Source: Castanea sativa
Taxonomy: Eukaryota; Streptophyta; Magnoliopsida; Fagales; Fagaceae
DNA: 64,000 nt
Assembly (NCBI RefSeq): GCF_040712315.1
Contig: NC_134013.1
Span: 43,756,501 to 43,820,500 of the forward strand
Direction: 5' to 3'
Under the pieces are notes generated by a model. It saw only the letters and a program-made list of their open reading frames with translations. It made no database searches and had not been told where the DNA came from. Made by a program: the position numbers and the translations under genes. Below, one piece after another: positions 11,843-22,562 of the stretch (positions are counted from its first letter, which is position 1; each line of letters opens with the position of its first letter).

Positions 11843-11852
11843 CTATATATAG
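11843..11852 (-). promoter_or_regulatory. Internal TATA box of D1 ORF2
   Basis: CTATATATAG lies about 455 bases from the ORF2 ATG once the 5' end of the box is taken nearest the gene, 544 from its far edge. The identical ten bases occur at matching distance in D2 (50475) and D3 (56154), although surrounding sequence has drifted. Confidence 0.55.
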
Positions 11853-11854
11853 AA

Positions 11855-12110
11855 GCTCAGTAATTCTCGATAGATCGAGAGGTGTCGAGCTTTAAAAGGG
11901 TTGACAGATGCAGCTATCGAGTAGGTGTCTAAAGGTGTCCATAACAAAAACAAGCTCGATGGATCGAGGAGCTATTGAGGAGACAGAAACTTTCTTGATG
12001 GGTCGAGGAGCTATCGAGAAGCTATCGAGACTGCGATAAGAAAAAGCTGAAGAGCTTGATAGATAGCCTAGTTGTCGAGAGGTGTCGAGGAGCTGTCGTG
12101 ATTGCTTAAA
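11855..12110 (-). repeat. CTCGATAG-like motif cluster upstream of D1 TATA box
   Basis: Many imperfect copies of CTCGATAG, ATCGAG and CTCGACAG in both orientations fill about 250 bases directly upstream of the TATA box. The same words occur upstream of the TATA-like box in D LTRs (for example 9280-9390), so they may be shared promoter elements. Confidence 0.6.
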
Positions 12111-12240
12111 AACAGTTTTTCAAGAAGAGAAAAACACAGACATGAATGCAATCAAACATGAAACTCAACCAAATATCCAAACAACATTTTAACCTCTCAA
12201 AAACATCTCTCAACAAGAAAAATGTCATCCATTTAGATCC

Positions 12241-12276
<36 letters not shown>

Positions 12277-13172
12277 AAGTTTAACCAATTTTATATTTCA
12301 AAAACAAGTTTAGACAGTTTAGTGAGCATACATTAGCGCATGTAAACCTTGTGATGGCCAAATCACATTGTACATACACATGTATCACAAGTAGCTAAGA
12401 ATATTGCGTGTTGTGTGTGAAAACATTGCAAGATTGCATAAGTGTCTCTATGTTATGATGATTTGAGATATGAGTAAATCAATTTAACTCACACACGATC
12501 ATAACTGCTTGATGGGGACTATCACCTTCGAGATACATCCTATAACTCCTACATCTCCTAGAATACACGCTTGCAATCATGTTTTGAAGCATTTTGATCT
12601 TTTTCTTTTATTAAGCATATCATGCATAGGCATATAAGAGAGAGAAAAGAAATACCCAATTATGTTAAGCTTTTTGACATTGCTCTTTTGCTATGCCGAA
12701 ACATACCGAAGTCATTTCATGATTGGCGGGCAACACTGGTGAGATGGTTATTTATGTCTTTCTCTTCAGATTTTCTAGTCCTTCCCATCAAAAAGAGTGA
12801 TACGAGTGTTAAGTACAAAAGATTACTTAACCTTACTCATCACAAACAAGAGCCACAAAACTCACTTTCTTAGTTGTACATAGAGATGCTCATCTAAGCT
12901 ACAAAAGATACAAAGTTTAGAAAACTTTGTTTCATTGGTCACTCAAGATACACAAGTACCAATGTACACAAACACACACTATTTTTGTATTTTTCTGATT
13001 TTTCAATTTTTTTAATTTTTATGAATGAAAAAAAATTTTAAAAATAAATAAAAAATAACCAAACAGAAACAAGTCAAATAAGGCAATGCATAAAACCTAG
13101 ACTATCTTAAAAAAGACACACAAGTAATGCAAACATAACAAAAAGGAGGGAGAGAGTGAAAATGTGACTAAA
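12111..13172 (-). other. D1 noncoding spacer between gag and ORF2 cassette
   Basis: No convincing coding sequence. Contains a CA repeat at 12243-12271 and an A/T-rich patch near 12980-13060. The matching spacers in D2 and D3 are 49111-50180 and 55198-55850. Confidence 0.6.
12243..12271 (+). repeat. CA dinucleotide microsatellite
   Basis: An uninterrupted CA run at a position that in D3 (55679-55712) is a TG-rich repeat on the other strand. Confidence 0.95.
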
Positions 13173-15079
13173 TCACTTGGAGCCATTTTCCTTCCACACC
13201 TTGGAAGAACCTTTTCTTTGAGAAAACCCTTGAACTGGCGGTGAAGGGGAAGAATTGAAATCGTTCAAGTTTGAAAGGAACATGAAGGCTTTGAGGAGAT
13301 CTTCTAGAGGTGCAAGAGAGGATGAAAGCTGATTCTGGCTTCATGACGACATCATGTTGTTGCTCTGTTGAGTGGCTAACCACTTATAGCAATTTGGTCG
13401 AGTATGTCCAGCTGCGCCATAGTGATGACAAAGATGTTGCTTCTTCTCTTTGGACTTTGTAGCATTACTCTTCTTAGCCCTCGGGTTTTTGGTTTCTTTC
13501 TTATCAAGCTTACGGGGTGCTCCTAAGATAGATTTACCCTTATCTATGTTCTCACTAGTGATCACTTTTTTAGCATCATTATTCTCAGAATCAATATTAT
13601 TGGTAGGAGAAACAAAAACAGTAGTACTAGAAGAAGCAATATTAGAACAAGAAAAATCATACCCTAAATCGGTTCGATCGGAGGCAGATTTTTGCATGCT
13701 GAGCATCTCATCAAGCTTTGCACTTGGGGTCCTCTCCAACTGAGCTCTCACTTGGAACAGTTCCACCTCAAGCTTCTTGGTCTTCTCAACCAAGAAATTG
13801 TTCTCAAACCTTAGTGCTCCAATAGTCTGATTTGCTTCATCAAACTTTGTGAAGAGTTATTCTCGTTCAAGCTCCACATCACTGAGCTTCTTGGTGGCCA
13901 ACCTATACGACTTCTCATGTTTCTCTGAGACCTTGTATAACTTTGCATAGGTTATGTGGATGTCATCTTGCTCATCCATCTTCTCAAATTTTGACTCCAC
14001 CAAGTTCTCTTCTTCATCCACATCTTCTACAATCCCTTCAGTAAGATTAACAGTGGTGGTGAAGTCATTCAGATTCCATCATCCTCATTTTCGGAATCAT
14101 CCATAGGTTCGGTGTCACTCAAAGTAGCAGCAAGTGCCTTGCTTTTCCCAATAGACTTGAGATAAGTGGGGCACTCTTGTTTCATATGACCGAATCCTTA
14201 ACAACCGAAACACTTAGGCCCTGAAGGAATAGTGTACTGACCGCCATCCCTAGCATCCTTCTTCCCTTTGTCTTGACTCTTAGACTATGAAGAACTTGAT
14301 TGCCTACGGTTCTTGTCGAAGCCCTTTACATTGGCATTCTTCATGAACTTCTTAAACTACCTGGTGATGTAGGACTTCATTTTAGAATCTTCATCATCGG
14401 AAGACTCATCAGTGTCACTGCTTTTGGCCTTCAGTGCCATGCTCTTGCTCTTGCTCTTGCTTGACTTCCCGAGCCTAGACAAACCCAACTCATAGGTCTG
14501 CAGATTTACAACAAGCTTTGTCAAAAGAATTTTATCAATATCCTTTGATTCCTCAATAGCGGTGATCTTGGCATGAAATCTCTTAGGCAAAGATCTGAGC
14601 ACTTTTCTCACAATCTTGGGTTCTAGAATGGTTTCCCCAAGATTAAATGCTGAGTTCACTATGTCCTTAAGCCTGGCATAGAACTCATCAAATGACTCAT
14701 CCTCCTCCATCTTGATTTCTTCGAAGCTAGTAGTGAGCCTCTGAAGCTTCAAATCCTTGATAGCCTTGGTTCCTTCATAGGTTGTCTAGAGAATGGTCCA
14801 TGCCTGCTTTGCAGTTTCAGTGGAGGAGATCTTCTTGAACTCGTCATTTGTGACCGCACTGAATAAGGCATTCAATGCTCTGTTATTGAAGTTAGGCGGC
14901 TTGATCTTTGCATCATCCTAATCGGCCGGCGCTTCCTTCGACTTGGTCCAACCTATCTCCACAGCTTGCCACACCTTATCATCTAAGGACCACAAGAAAC
15001 CTCTCATGTGTACTTTCTAGTATGCATAGTTAGTTTCATCAAATAAAATAGGTACAATAAGTGAATGTCCTCTATCCAC
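13173..15079 (-). pseudogene. gag: D1 gag (UBN2-type) with two zinc knuckles
   Basis: Homology starts at 15079, where the ATG of D2 is GTG here. Codon 21 is TAG (15017-15019) where C has Trp. The UBN2-like capsid region has WDDAKIKAANFNNRAL-type sequence, EDESFDEFYARLKDIVNSAF and KVLRSLPKRFHAKI. A first knuckle near 14200 is broken by CAA to TAA. An acidic linker, a coiled-coil region and a second knuckle CHHYGAAGHTRPNC near 13410 follow. It ends KVWKENGSK and a stop at 13173-13175. Intact copia polyproteins continue from a KVWV segment into protease; this gene stops there. Frame changes occur between the capsid, linker and C-terminal parts. In an active element Gag would form the particle; pol must come from elsewhere. 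Confidence 0.8.
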
Positions 15080-15137
15080 GGCAAACAGGGGTTAATGGAT
15101 CTCATAGCAAAGATTAAACCCTAATCAGAGTATGCCT

Positions 15138-15149
15138 GCTTTGATACCA
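15138..15149 (-). other. D1 primer-binding site
   Basis: The reverse strand reads TGGTATCAAAGC two bases after the LTR end; most plant copia elements have TGGTATCAGAGC, complementary to initiator Met-tRNA. Confidence 0.85.
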
Positions 15150-15151
15150 CT

Positions 15152-15710
15152 TGATAGGCCAAGAATGTATTGACCCATTGTGATAAATTAACCAATTAAT
15201 TAACCAAATGAATTAATTAGGTTCAATTACAAGAAACAAGCATGGCAACACAAACAAATCACCAAATAACTAAATATGCAGCGGAAATTAAATGACACGG
15301 TGATTTGTTTACGAATAGGGAAAACCTGCATGACAAAAACCCCACTAGGTGATTCTAAGGTCACCACTCCTGAGAATCCACTATTATCAAAACAAGCGGT
15401 TACAAGTAAAGGAATCCCAGTATCTCATACCAACCTACAATTGAATTCTTACCCCAATACCTAATTGGACTTGTTCTGTAGTAACAATCTCTCCTTGTAT
15501 TGCACGGCTCCCAGTACGTGACTAACTAATAAATGCGCGGATCCCAGTATGCGACTTGATCACCAACTTGAGGACGATGTTGGCTGCAAAGTTCTTCTGT
15601 TCTCCAACACATGAAGATCACGAAGTTGCTTGGTCACAAAACCAAACGGTGTACAAACACAACAGCTTCTTCAAGAACTACGGCAAACTAGGTTTTCGGT
15701 CACACTTAAG
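15152..15710 (-). repeat. D1 5' LTR, inverted second part
   Basis: It starts with the reverse complement of the LTR tail (TGATAGGCCAAGAATG) and runs to the inversion junction AAGAGG at 15708-15713. The missing first part of this LTR is at 8426-8812. Confidence 0.85.
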
Positions 15711-15735
15711 AGGTCAATACATTCTTGGCCTATAA
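15711..15735 (+). repeat. D1 3' LTR tail, uninverted
   Basis: GGTCAATACATTCTTGGCCT then TATAA; other copies end CCTATCA, so one base differs at the end. This is the piece missing from the LTR at 8813-9577. Confidence 0.8.
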
Positions 15736-15774
15736 GAGGCCAACCTTAGGGTTGGGCGATTTTAGGTGCCTAAC
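15736..15774 (+). repeat. G2 5' LTR, middle piece
   Basis: It joins the GAGGC duplication of D1 to the CTAAC duplication of A. Together with 23990 onward it reads GGTGCCTAAC then ATCTTCCC, matching the GGTGCCTAACACCTTCCC of the G1 LTR. Confidence 0.75.
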
Positions 15775-17189
15775 TGAAGGAAAAAATCTAGTTTTGTATC
15801 TCATACAAAACACATAGCGGAAGTAACAAACAAGGATCTATTTCATTCATGATTGATAACGTGCACTATGTAAATTTCAGAATTTAAGAACAAGATGGCA
15901 TACCTTGGTGTGGAGAAATTCAAAACAAAGATTAGAAGCACTTGGGAACACTTTTAATCTTCACTCCAATTCCACTTTACGCCCAAGATGTGTGGTCTCG
16001 CAATCAGTTTTTCGAAGGGAGAATGAAAGTGTGTCTCACACTCTCTCACACACACCATTTCTTACTTCCTCTAATAAAAATTATGTATGTTTCTCCCTTT
16101 ATAACTAACTGATTATCTAATTGGGCTGGCCTATTGGACCTTTCCAATTGGGCTTTAGTGTGTGGCTTGGAGTGAGACCAAAAGGGACCAATAAAACACT
16201 AGCTCCAATGGGCCTTGGGCTTTTCCGTCAACTCTTGACAAGTCCAAAGTTACCATTAATTATATTTAATACCACTATATAAATATAATTGCACTCTAGG
16301 CGTTATTAATAAATTATATCCCAAGACATTATTATACATGCAACTCCTTCATAAAATATTCGTAGTAACACAAAGTCATAAATGTAGACTGCTACTTTAT
16401 AAATTATTACATTTTATCCTTGAGTACCCGGTTTAAACCTTTAAAGTTATTCATTATATATTTATGAAATCCAATTTCATAAATATATACTTTAGTAATT
16501 TCTTACTAAAGTGGTTAGGCCTAACTCTCTGAATAACTGAGCCTATTAAACTTATATCAAGGGAATATTTGATATCTCCATCAAGAGACTACGAATTCCA
16601 TCTTGAGAATATATGTTCTATCAACACTAAATGTGGCTGCCCAACATATTGAGATTTTGATCGTCACTTTAGATCTCACTCCTGATATATCAAAGTAACC
16701 TACACCTCATGATCAGGTCCATTATTCTCTCAGGATTAAGAGTTCATGCAAATAGAAGTCGTGAGATTTATTATTTATTTGACAGTCGTTAGGAGAATAA
16801 TAAATCTCACAGCAATCCCGTTCAATATGTCTTAACTCTTAAAACATATCAACATATCAACTAGAAGTCTCAACTTCCATGATCAAGACAAATCATCTTA
16901 GTTGATATGTTATAGTCTTCGCAGATGAAATGTCCAATTTCATCACCGACTACGAACTATAAATTATGAGTTTACAAAGAACTTGTGATTTACATCTTCT
17001 GTGACTTTTCACATAAATCACATACAATGCATCTCATGGACTGTATGATAATGTCCCCTATTCATGTTAACATTATTTTAGATAATAATAAAATAACTTT
17101 ATCAATCACAATATTAAGTCATACATAATGTCATACATAATGTCATACATAATATCATACAATAGGATTTAAGGGCACTAATCCTAACA
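15775..17189 (-). repeat. A 3' LTR
   Basis: The reverse strand starts TGTTAGGATTAGTGCCC and ends CCTTCA. It has perfect hairpins at 16457-16487, 16490-16511 and 16761-16810, a TTATAAAGGG TATA-like box near 16098, and a hairpin at the U5 end (15792-15810). Confidence 0.95.
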
Positions 17190-17203
17190 ATCTCCCACTT
17201 GCC
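17190..17203 (-). other. A polypurine tract
   Basis: The reverse strand reads GGCAAGTGGGAGAT between the pol stop and the 3' LTR. Confidence 0.85.
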
Positions 17204-20200
17204 CTAAAGACTATTGTGCACTAATCTAACTCCCATTGCTTCCAAATGTGACTCGAAAGTCCTTTGAGGCAGGGTTTTGGTAAAAGGATCTGCTAAATTA
17301 TTTGCACTTTCAATCTTTGCTACCACAACATCTCCACGAGCAATGATGTCTCGAATGATGTGGTACTTCCTTTCAATGTGCTTTCCTTTCTTGTGATTCC
17401 TTGGATCTTTGGATTGTGCAACCGCTCCACTATTGTCACAGAACAATGTGATGGGAACTTGCTCCATTCTTACAACACCAAGATCAGAAAGGAATTTCTT
17501 AAGCCAAACAGCCTCCTTTGCTGCTTCACAAGCAGCAACGTACTCGGCTTCCATGGTGGAGTCTGCAATACAAGATTGCTTAACACTCCTCCAACTTATG
17601 GCTCCACCTCCTAAGGTGAAAACACATCCTGAAGTGGATTTTCTGAAATCTAAATCTGATTGAAAATCTGAATCTGTACAGCTAATGGGAATCAAATCCT
17701 CACTATGGTAAACAAGCATATAATCTCTCGTTCTCCTAAGATACTTGAGAATATGCTTTACAGCTTGCCAATGTTTTGGTCCTGGATTTGATTGATATCG
17801 GCTGACCATGCCAACCGAATAACAAATATCTGGTCTAGTACAAAGCATGGCATACATGAGACTTCCCACTGCAGAAGCATAAAGAACTTGTCTCATCATA
17901 TTTTCTTCCTCTTGAGTCTTAGGCCTTTGGTCATCAGACAAAGGAATTCCATGTCTAAAAGGAAGCAATCCTTTCTTGGAGTTTTGCATGCTAAACCGTT
18001 GTAGGACCTTATCTATATACCCAGCTTGTGATAAGCCTAACATCTTATTCTTGCGATCTCGTTAAAGCTTGATCCCTAGAATAAAGTTAGCCTCACCCAA
18101 GTCCTTCATATCAAATTGGCTTGACAACCAAACTTTAACCGATGACATTACCCCTACATCATTCCCAATGAGTAGAATATCATCAACATAAAGCACTAGG
18201 AACATTACTACTTTGTCTCGATGTCTTTTGTACACACATGGTTCATCAAGATTTTGTTCAAAACCAAATGACTTGATTGCTTGATCAAATCTGATGTTCC
18301 ATGACCTAGATGCTTGTTTAAGTCCATAAATAGACCTATTCAACTTGCATACCATATGCTCTTGGTTCTTTGCTATGAAACCTTCCAGTTGCAACATGTA
18401 TATTTCTTCTTCAAGATTGCCATGTCTTGACATCCATTTGCCAAATCTCATAATCATAATGAGCAGCAATGGATAAGAGAATTCTGATAGATTTAAGCAT
18501 GGCTACTGGCGAAAAAGTTTCATCATAATCAATACCTTCTTTTTGTGTATACCCTTTCGCCACTAGTCTTGCTTTGAAGGTTTCAACCTTTCCATCTATC
18601 CCTCTCTTCCTCTTGTAAACCCATTTGCAACCAACAGGTTTAATGTCGTTAGGTGCCTTTACAAGATCCCATACATGATTGGAATCCGTAGAATCCAATT
18701 CAGATATCATAGCTTGGACCCAATGATGTGCATCTATATCATTCATTACTTCATCATAAGTGTAAGGATCCGATTCAGCCTCTTCTAAGATAGCCTCATA
18801 AGTTTCTCCCAAACCTATGAATCTTATAGGAGGCCGAACAATTCTCCCACTACGACGAGGCACCTGTGTACTAGACATCTCATGAGTAGTATCTTGTGGT
18901 GTATCTAATACAGTCACATCATCCCTAGTTTCATCCATTGGTTGTTCAACTACAGGTTCATTCATTTCAGCTAAGACAACTCTACTTCTCATAGTAAAAT
19001 TATTCATGTAGTCATTTTCCAAGAATTTCGCATTTGTGCTAACAAACACTTTATTATCCTTATGACCATAGAATAAACCTCCAACTGTTCCTTTTGGATA
19101 CCCTACAAAAAATACCACTTTTGTTTTAGACTGTAACTTGTCAAACTTTCCTTTCAACACATGTGCTGGACAACCCCAAATGTGGAGATGTCTCATATTA
19201 GGCTTATGCCCATTCCACAACTCTACAGATGTTTTAGGAATAGACTTCGAAGGTACTAAATTCAGAATACATTGCAGTATTTAAGGCATATCTCCAAAAA
19301 GAAATTGGTAAAGTCGAATAACTCAACATGGACCTAACCATATCCAAAAGAGTCCTATTCCTTCTTTCTGCTACACCATTTTGTTGTGGAGTTCCAGGTG
19401 CAGTCAACTGGGATATAATCCCATTTTCAGTTAAGTAATCCTTAAAATCACCAAGAAGGTATTCGCCACCTTGATCAGATCGAATGGCCTTTATGTGTTT
19501 ACCCAATTGATTCTCAACTTCAGCCCTAAACTCTTTGAACTTTTCAAAGGTTTCGGACTTCCGTTTCATTCGGTACACATAACCAAATCTAGAGTAATCA
19601 TCAGGGAAAGTAATGAAATACTCATAGCCACCTCTTGCTTGGATTGACATAGGACCACATACATCTGAATGTACTAGTTCTAGCAAATCTTGGGCTCTTC
19701 TACCATTTGCATTAAAAGGTCGTTTGGTCATCTTACCTTCCAAACAAGATTCGCAAATTGGAAGACCATTAAAGTCCATGGGCTGTAAAAGTCCATCTTT
19801 GATTAGTCCTTGAATCCTACTTGAATTGATATGACCTAAACGCAAGTGCCATAGATATGCATCACTAGTAGAAGGAAACTTTCTCTTTAATGATTTTACA
19901 TGAGAGCTACTATCTAATTCAGAATTGTGTAATTCATGCTTATTAGGAGTTAAAATATAAAGACCATCCACAATATTGCCAGAACAGATAAACATTTTGT
20001 CCTTCTTTATTACAACATTGTCTTTCAGGATAACACAATATCCATGTTTACCTAAGTAAGTTGCAGAAATTAAATTCCTACAAACATTAGGTACATACAA
20101 ACAGTCTTCCAATATTAAAACTCTAGACTTAAAACACAAATTAAACACTCCAACAACTTCAACCGGAATCTTGCTCCCATCAGCCAAAGTAAGAAATAGT

Positions 20201-21159
20201 TCTCCCTCATTCAACTCTCTGGTCTCCTGGAAACCCTACAAAGAATTGCAGATATGATTAGTACAACCTGAATCCACACACCAGGAATCTGTTGGATTCT
20301 GTACCAAACATATTTCAAGAAATGAACTTTTCATACCCTTATTCTTGGCGGCCTTGAATATTGGATAATTCCTCTTCCAATGTCCTTTCTTACCACAATG
20401 GAAACACTTTCCTTTGGTTTTCTTTCCTTTGTTGGCAACCCCTAAGGCAATTTGTTTACCATCTTTCTTAGTGAAGTCATTCTTCTTCTTCTTCTTACCC
20501 TTGTCTTTCAACTTAGGTTGAGAAGTAGAAGTTTCACCCACATTGGCTTCAACACTAGAAGTATTAAGGATGCCCTCCGCCACCACTAACTCATTCATTA
20601 ATTCAAACAAAGAATAAATCTTTTTGTTCATATTATAATTGAGTCTGAATTCCTTGAATGATTCTGGTAGTGACTGGAGTATCATATCCACTTGGGATTC
20701 TCCATTAATGTCGGCTCCTAAAACTTCTAATGTGTTCAAATTAGCAATCATCCTAAGACAATGCTCCCTCACTGAACTTCCTGCAGCCATTTTGGTATTA
20801 TAAATTTGCCTCATGGTTTCTTGCCTTACAGAACGGCCTTACTCACCAAACATCTCCTTCAGACTATGCATTATGTCTGAAGCAAGTTCTACATCCTGCA
20901 TTTGATGCTGTAGAATATTTGAGATAGATGCGAGGATATAGCACTTGGCCATCTCATTAGAATTCTGCCAACGATCATATCGCTGTTTTTCCTCAAGAGG
21001 AGCATCTAATGAAGGAAAGGTAGGACATGGTTGAGTAAGCACATATTTGTGCTCTTTAGCAGTAAGAACAATGTCCAAATTTCTTTTCCAGTCAACATAG
21101 TTTGATCCAGTCAGTTTGTTTTGGTTAAGAATAGAAACAAGTGGGCTAAATGATGCCAT
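17204..21159 (-). pseudogene. gag-pol: A gag-pol polyprotein, broken
   Basis: It starts at MASFSPLVSILNQNKLTGSN (21159). Gag runs to a CFHCGKKGHWKRNYP knuckle near 20400, where the last Cys is Tyr. Protease has CVDSGCTNH near 20280. Integrase has an HLRLGH ... CESCLEG finger and core motifs VHSDVCG, RSDQGGEY and [16 protein letters not shown] has [12 protein letters not shown] and YVDDILL near 18190; RNase H has TSGCVFTLGGGAISW; the end is at 17204. Breaks: TAA at 20836-20838, TAG at 20233-20235, a 2-base deletion near 19267, an 11-base deletion near 18420, and TAA at 18061. B is intact at each of the deletions. Intact, it would supply particle and copying enzymes, possibly also for families that lack pol. 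Confidence 0.93.
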
Positions 21160-22544
21160 GATAAAATCTGAAATTAATAAACATGAATATAATAAGTAAA
21201 CTGAACATTATCAATTTAGCATATAAGCATATGATATGGAACCTTAATAAAACCATAAAATAATATATGCAACGACAACCCAATCTCATATTCAATATCC
21301 CTCAGCATAGAGTGAACATAAAATATTATGATTGATTGAGAACTATTCTCATTATTAGTGCTATCATGATAACTCTTATCAAACACTAATAATATGCCGT
21401 TTTACATTTAGCCTCTAAGTAATAATAGTAAGAACTCAGCATAGATGATACTATAATACTTAGTCTAGTGTATACCATTATCTAGAATCATGTGTAACCA
21501 CATTTCATCCCTTTAACAGGCTTATTTTGTAGTACTATGATAAAACACCCTCCGCATAGAATGCAAAGCTCGAAGCTAAGACAAGGTGTTTATCAAACCA
21601 CTATAAACCAGGAAATTCAATCTTGTAGGACCATGAAATAAATACTCTCCGCATGGAATGCTAAGCTCAAGGCAAAGACAAAGTATATATTTCACACTAC
21701 TATGAACCAACAATGGAGGCCGTGAGATGCAACCCTTGTATCTCTTTCCGACTAGATATTTTAAATTAAAGGTTTTTAAGGTCAAGAACCATAATAATGC
21801 TAGACACTTTGAAAATATAATCCTAATCTCATTAGGTATAAATTTCATTATCCTAGCATTAATATATGAAATATATATATAACGTAATAAAAACCCTTAT
21901 TACATATAAAAATCCATATTATATTATATATATATAATATAATTTACAAATTAATATATGTAACATATAATTATTATATTATATTATATATATATATATA
22001 CAATTACATATATATAACTTACAGATTGTTGAATCCACGGATTCAATTTTTCTAAGGCATGTAAAATGGCCAAGCCATGCAAATAATCCAAGTCATGCAA
22101 TCACATTCACCAAGCCATGCAAGCCATATTGAAACCATGCAATAGGTCCAAGCCAAACGGTGCAATGACAATCCAAAGTTATTTGATAGTTGCATAACTT
22201 CCATTCAATAACTACCATGAATAAATGCAATCCGTACAAACTTGGTAAATATCAATCAATGCAATCCGTGGGACATCAAGACAATTACCATCAAATTGTC
22301 TTATTATACATCCCATCGCACTTGACAGTTATTCTTTTATTCAAAATCTGTATCCTCTAGGCCATAGCCATACACGACACTTGATTAATAATAATATATA
22401 TCCTTGTGAAGACACGGATAGATATATACAAGTGATGTAATTATCTTCATTATATTCAAATGATGCAGAAAATTGAAAGACAAAGATAACGATTTTCTTA
22501 AATTCTAAAATTTAATCACACATTATACAATCATGATATGAAAA
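21160..22544 (-). other. A leader with CTCCGCATGGA-type repeats
   Basis: No coding sequence seen between primer site and gag. Four copies of a CTC(A/C)GCAT(A/G)GA word start at 21301, 21435, 21550 and 21647; around the last two the similarity extends to about 90 bases. An A/T-rich stretch is at 21860-22020. B has a related leader. Confidence 0.65.
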
Positions 22545-22560
22545 CCTGGCTCTGATACCA
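22545..22560 (-). other. A primer-binding site
   Basis: The reverse strand reads TGGTATCAGAGCCAGG, two bases after the 5' LTR; TGGTATCAGAGC pairs with plant initiator Met-tRNA. Confidence 0.92.
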
Positions 22561-22562
22561 AT

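Larger units (their letters stand above)
8426..15735. mobile_element. D1: non-autonomous gag + ORF2 retrotransposon with internal inversion
   Basis: The outer ends are + oriented: the D LTR start TGTTAGGACATATG at 8426 and the LTR tail TACATTCTTGGCCTAT up to about 15732. Everything between 8813 and 15707 reads on the minus strand. Flanks GAGGT (8421-8425) and GAGGC (15736-15740) look like one target duplication. Turning the central block round gives two complete LTRs and the order LTR, primer site, gag, ORF2, polypurine tract, LTR. No pol domain was seen between gag and ORF2. Original insertion was therefore on the + strand of the G2 LTR. Confidence 0.85.

Noticed and set aside
15905..16108. 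67-codon + strand frame
   Set aside because: Lies wholly inside the A 3' LTR and is not conserved in other LTR copies.
17360..17663. Two overlapping + strand frames
   Set aside because: Antisense shadows of RNase H in A; the same shadows occur over B at 28076-28379.
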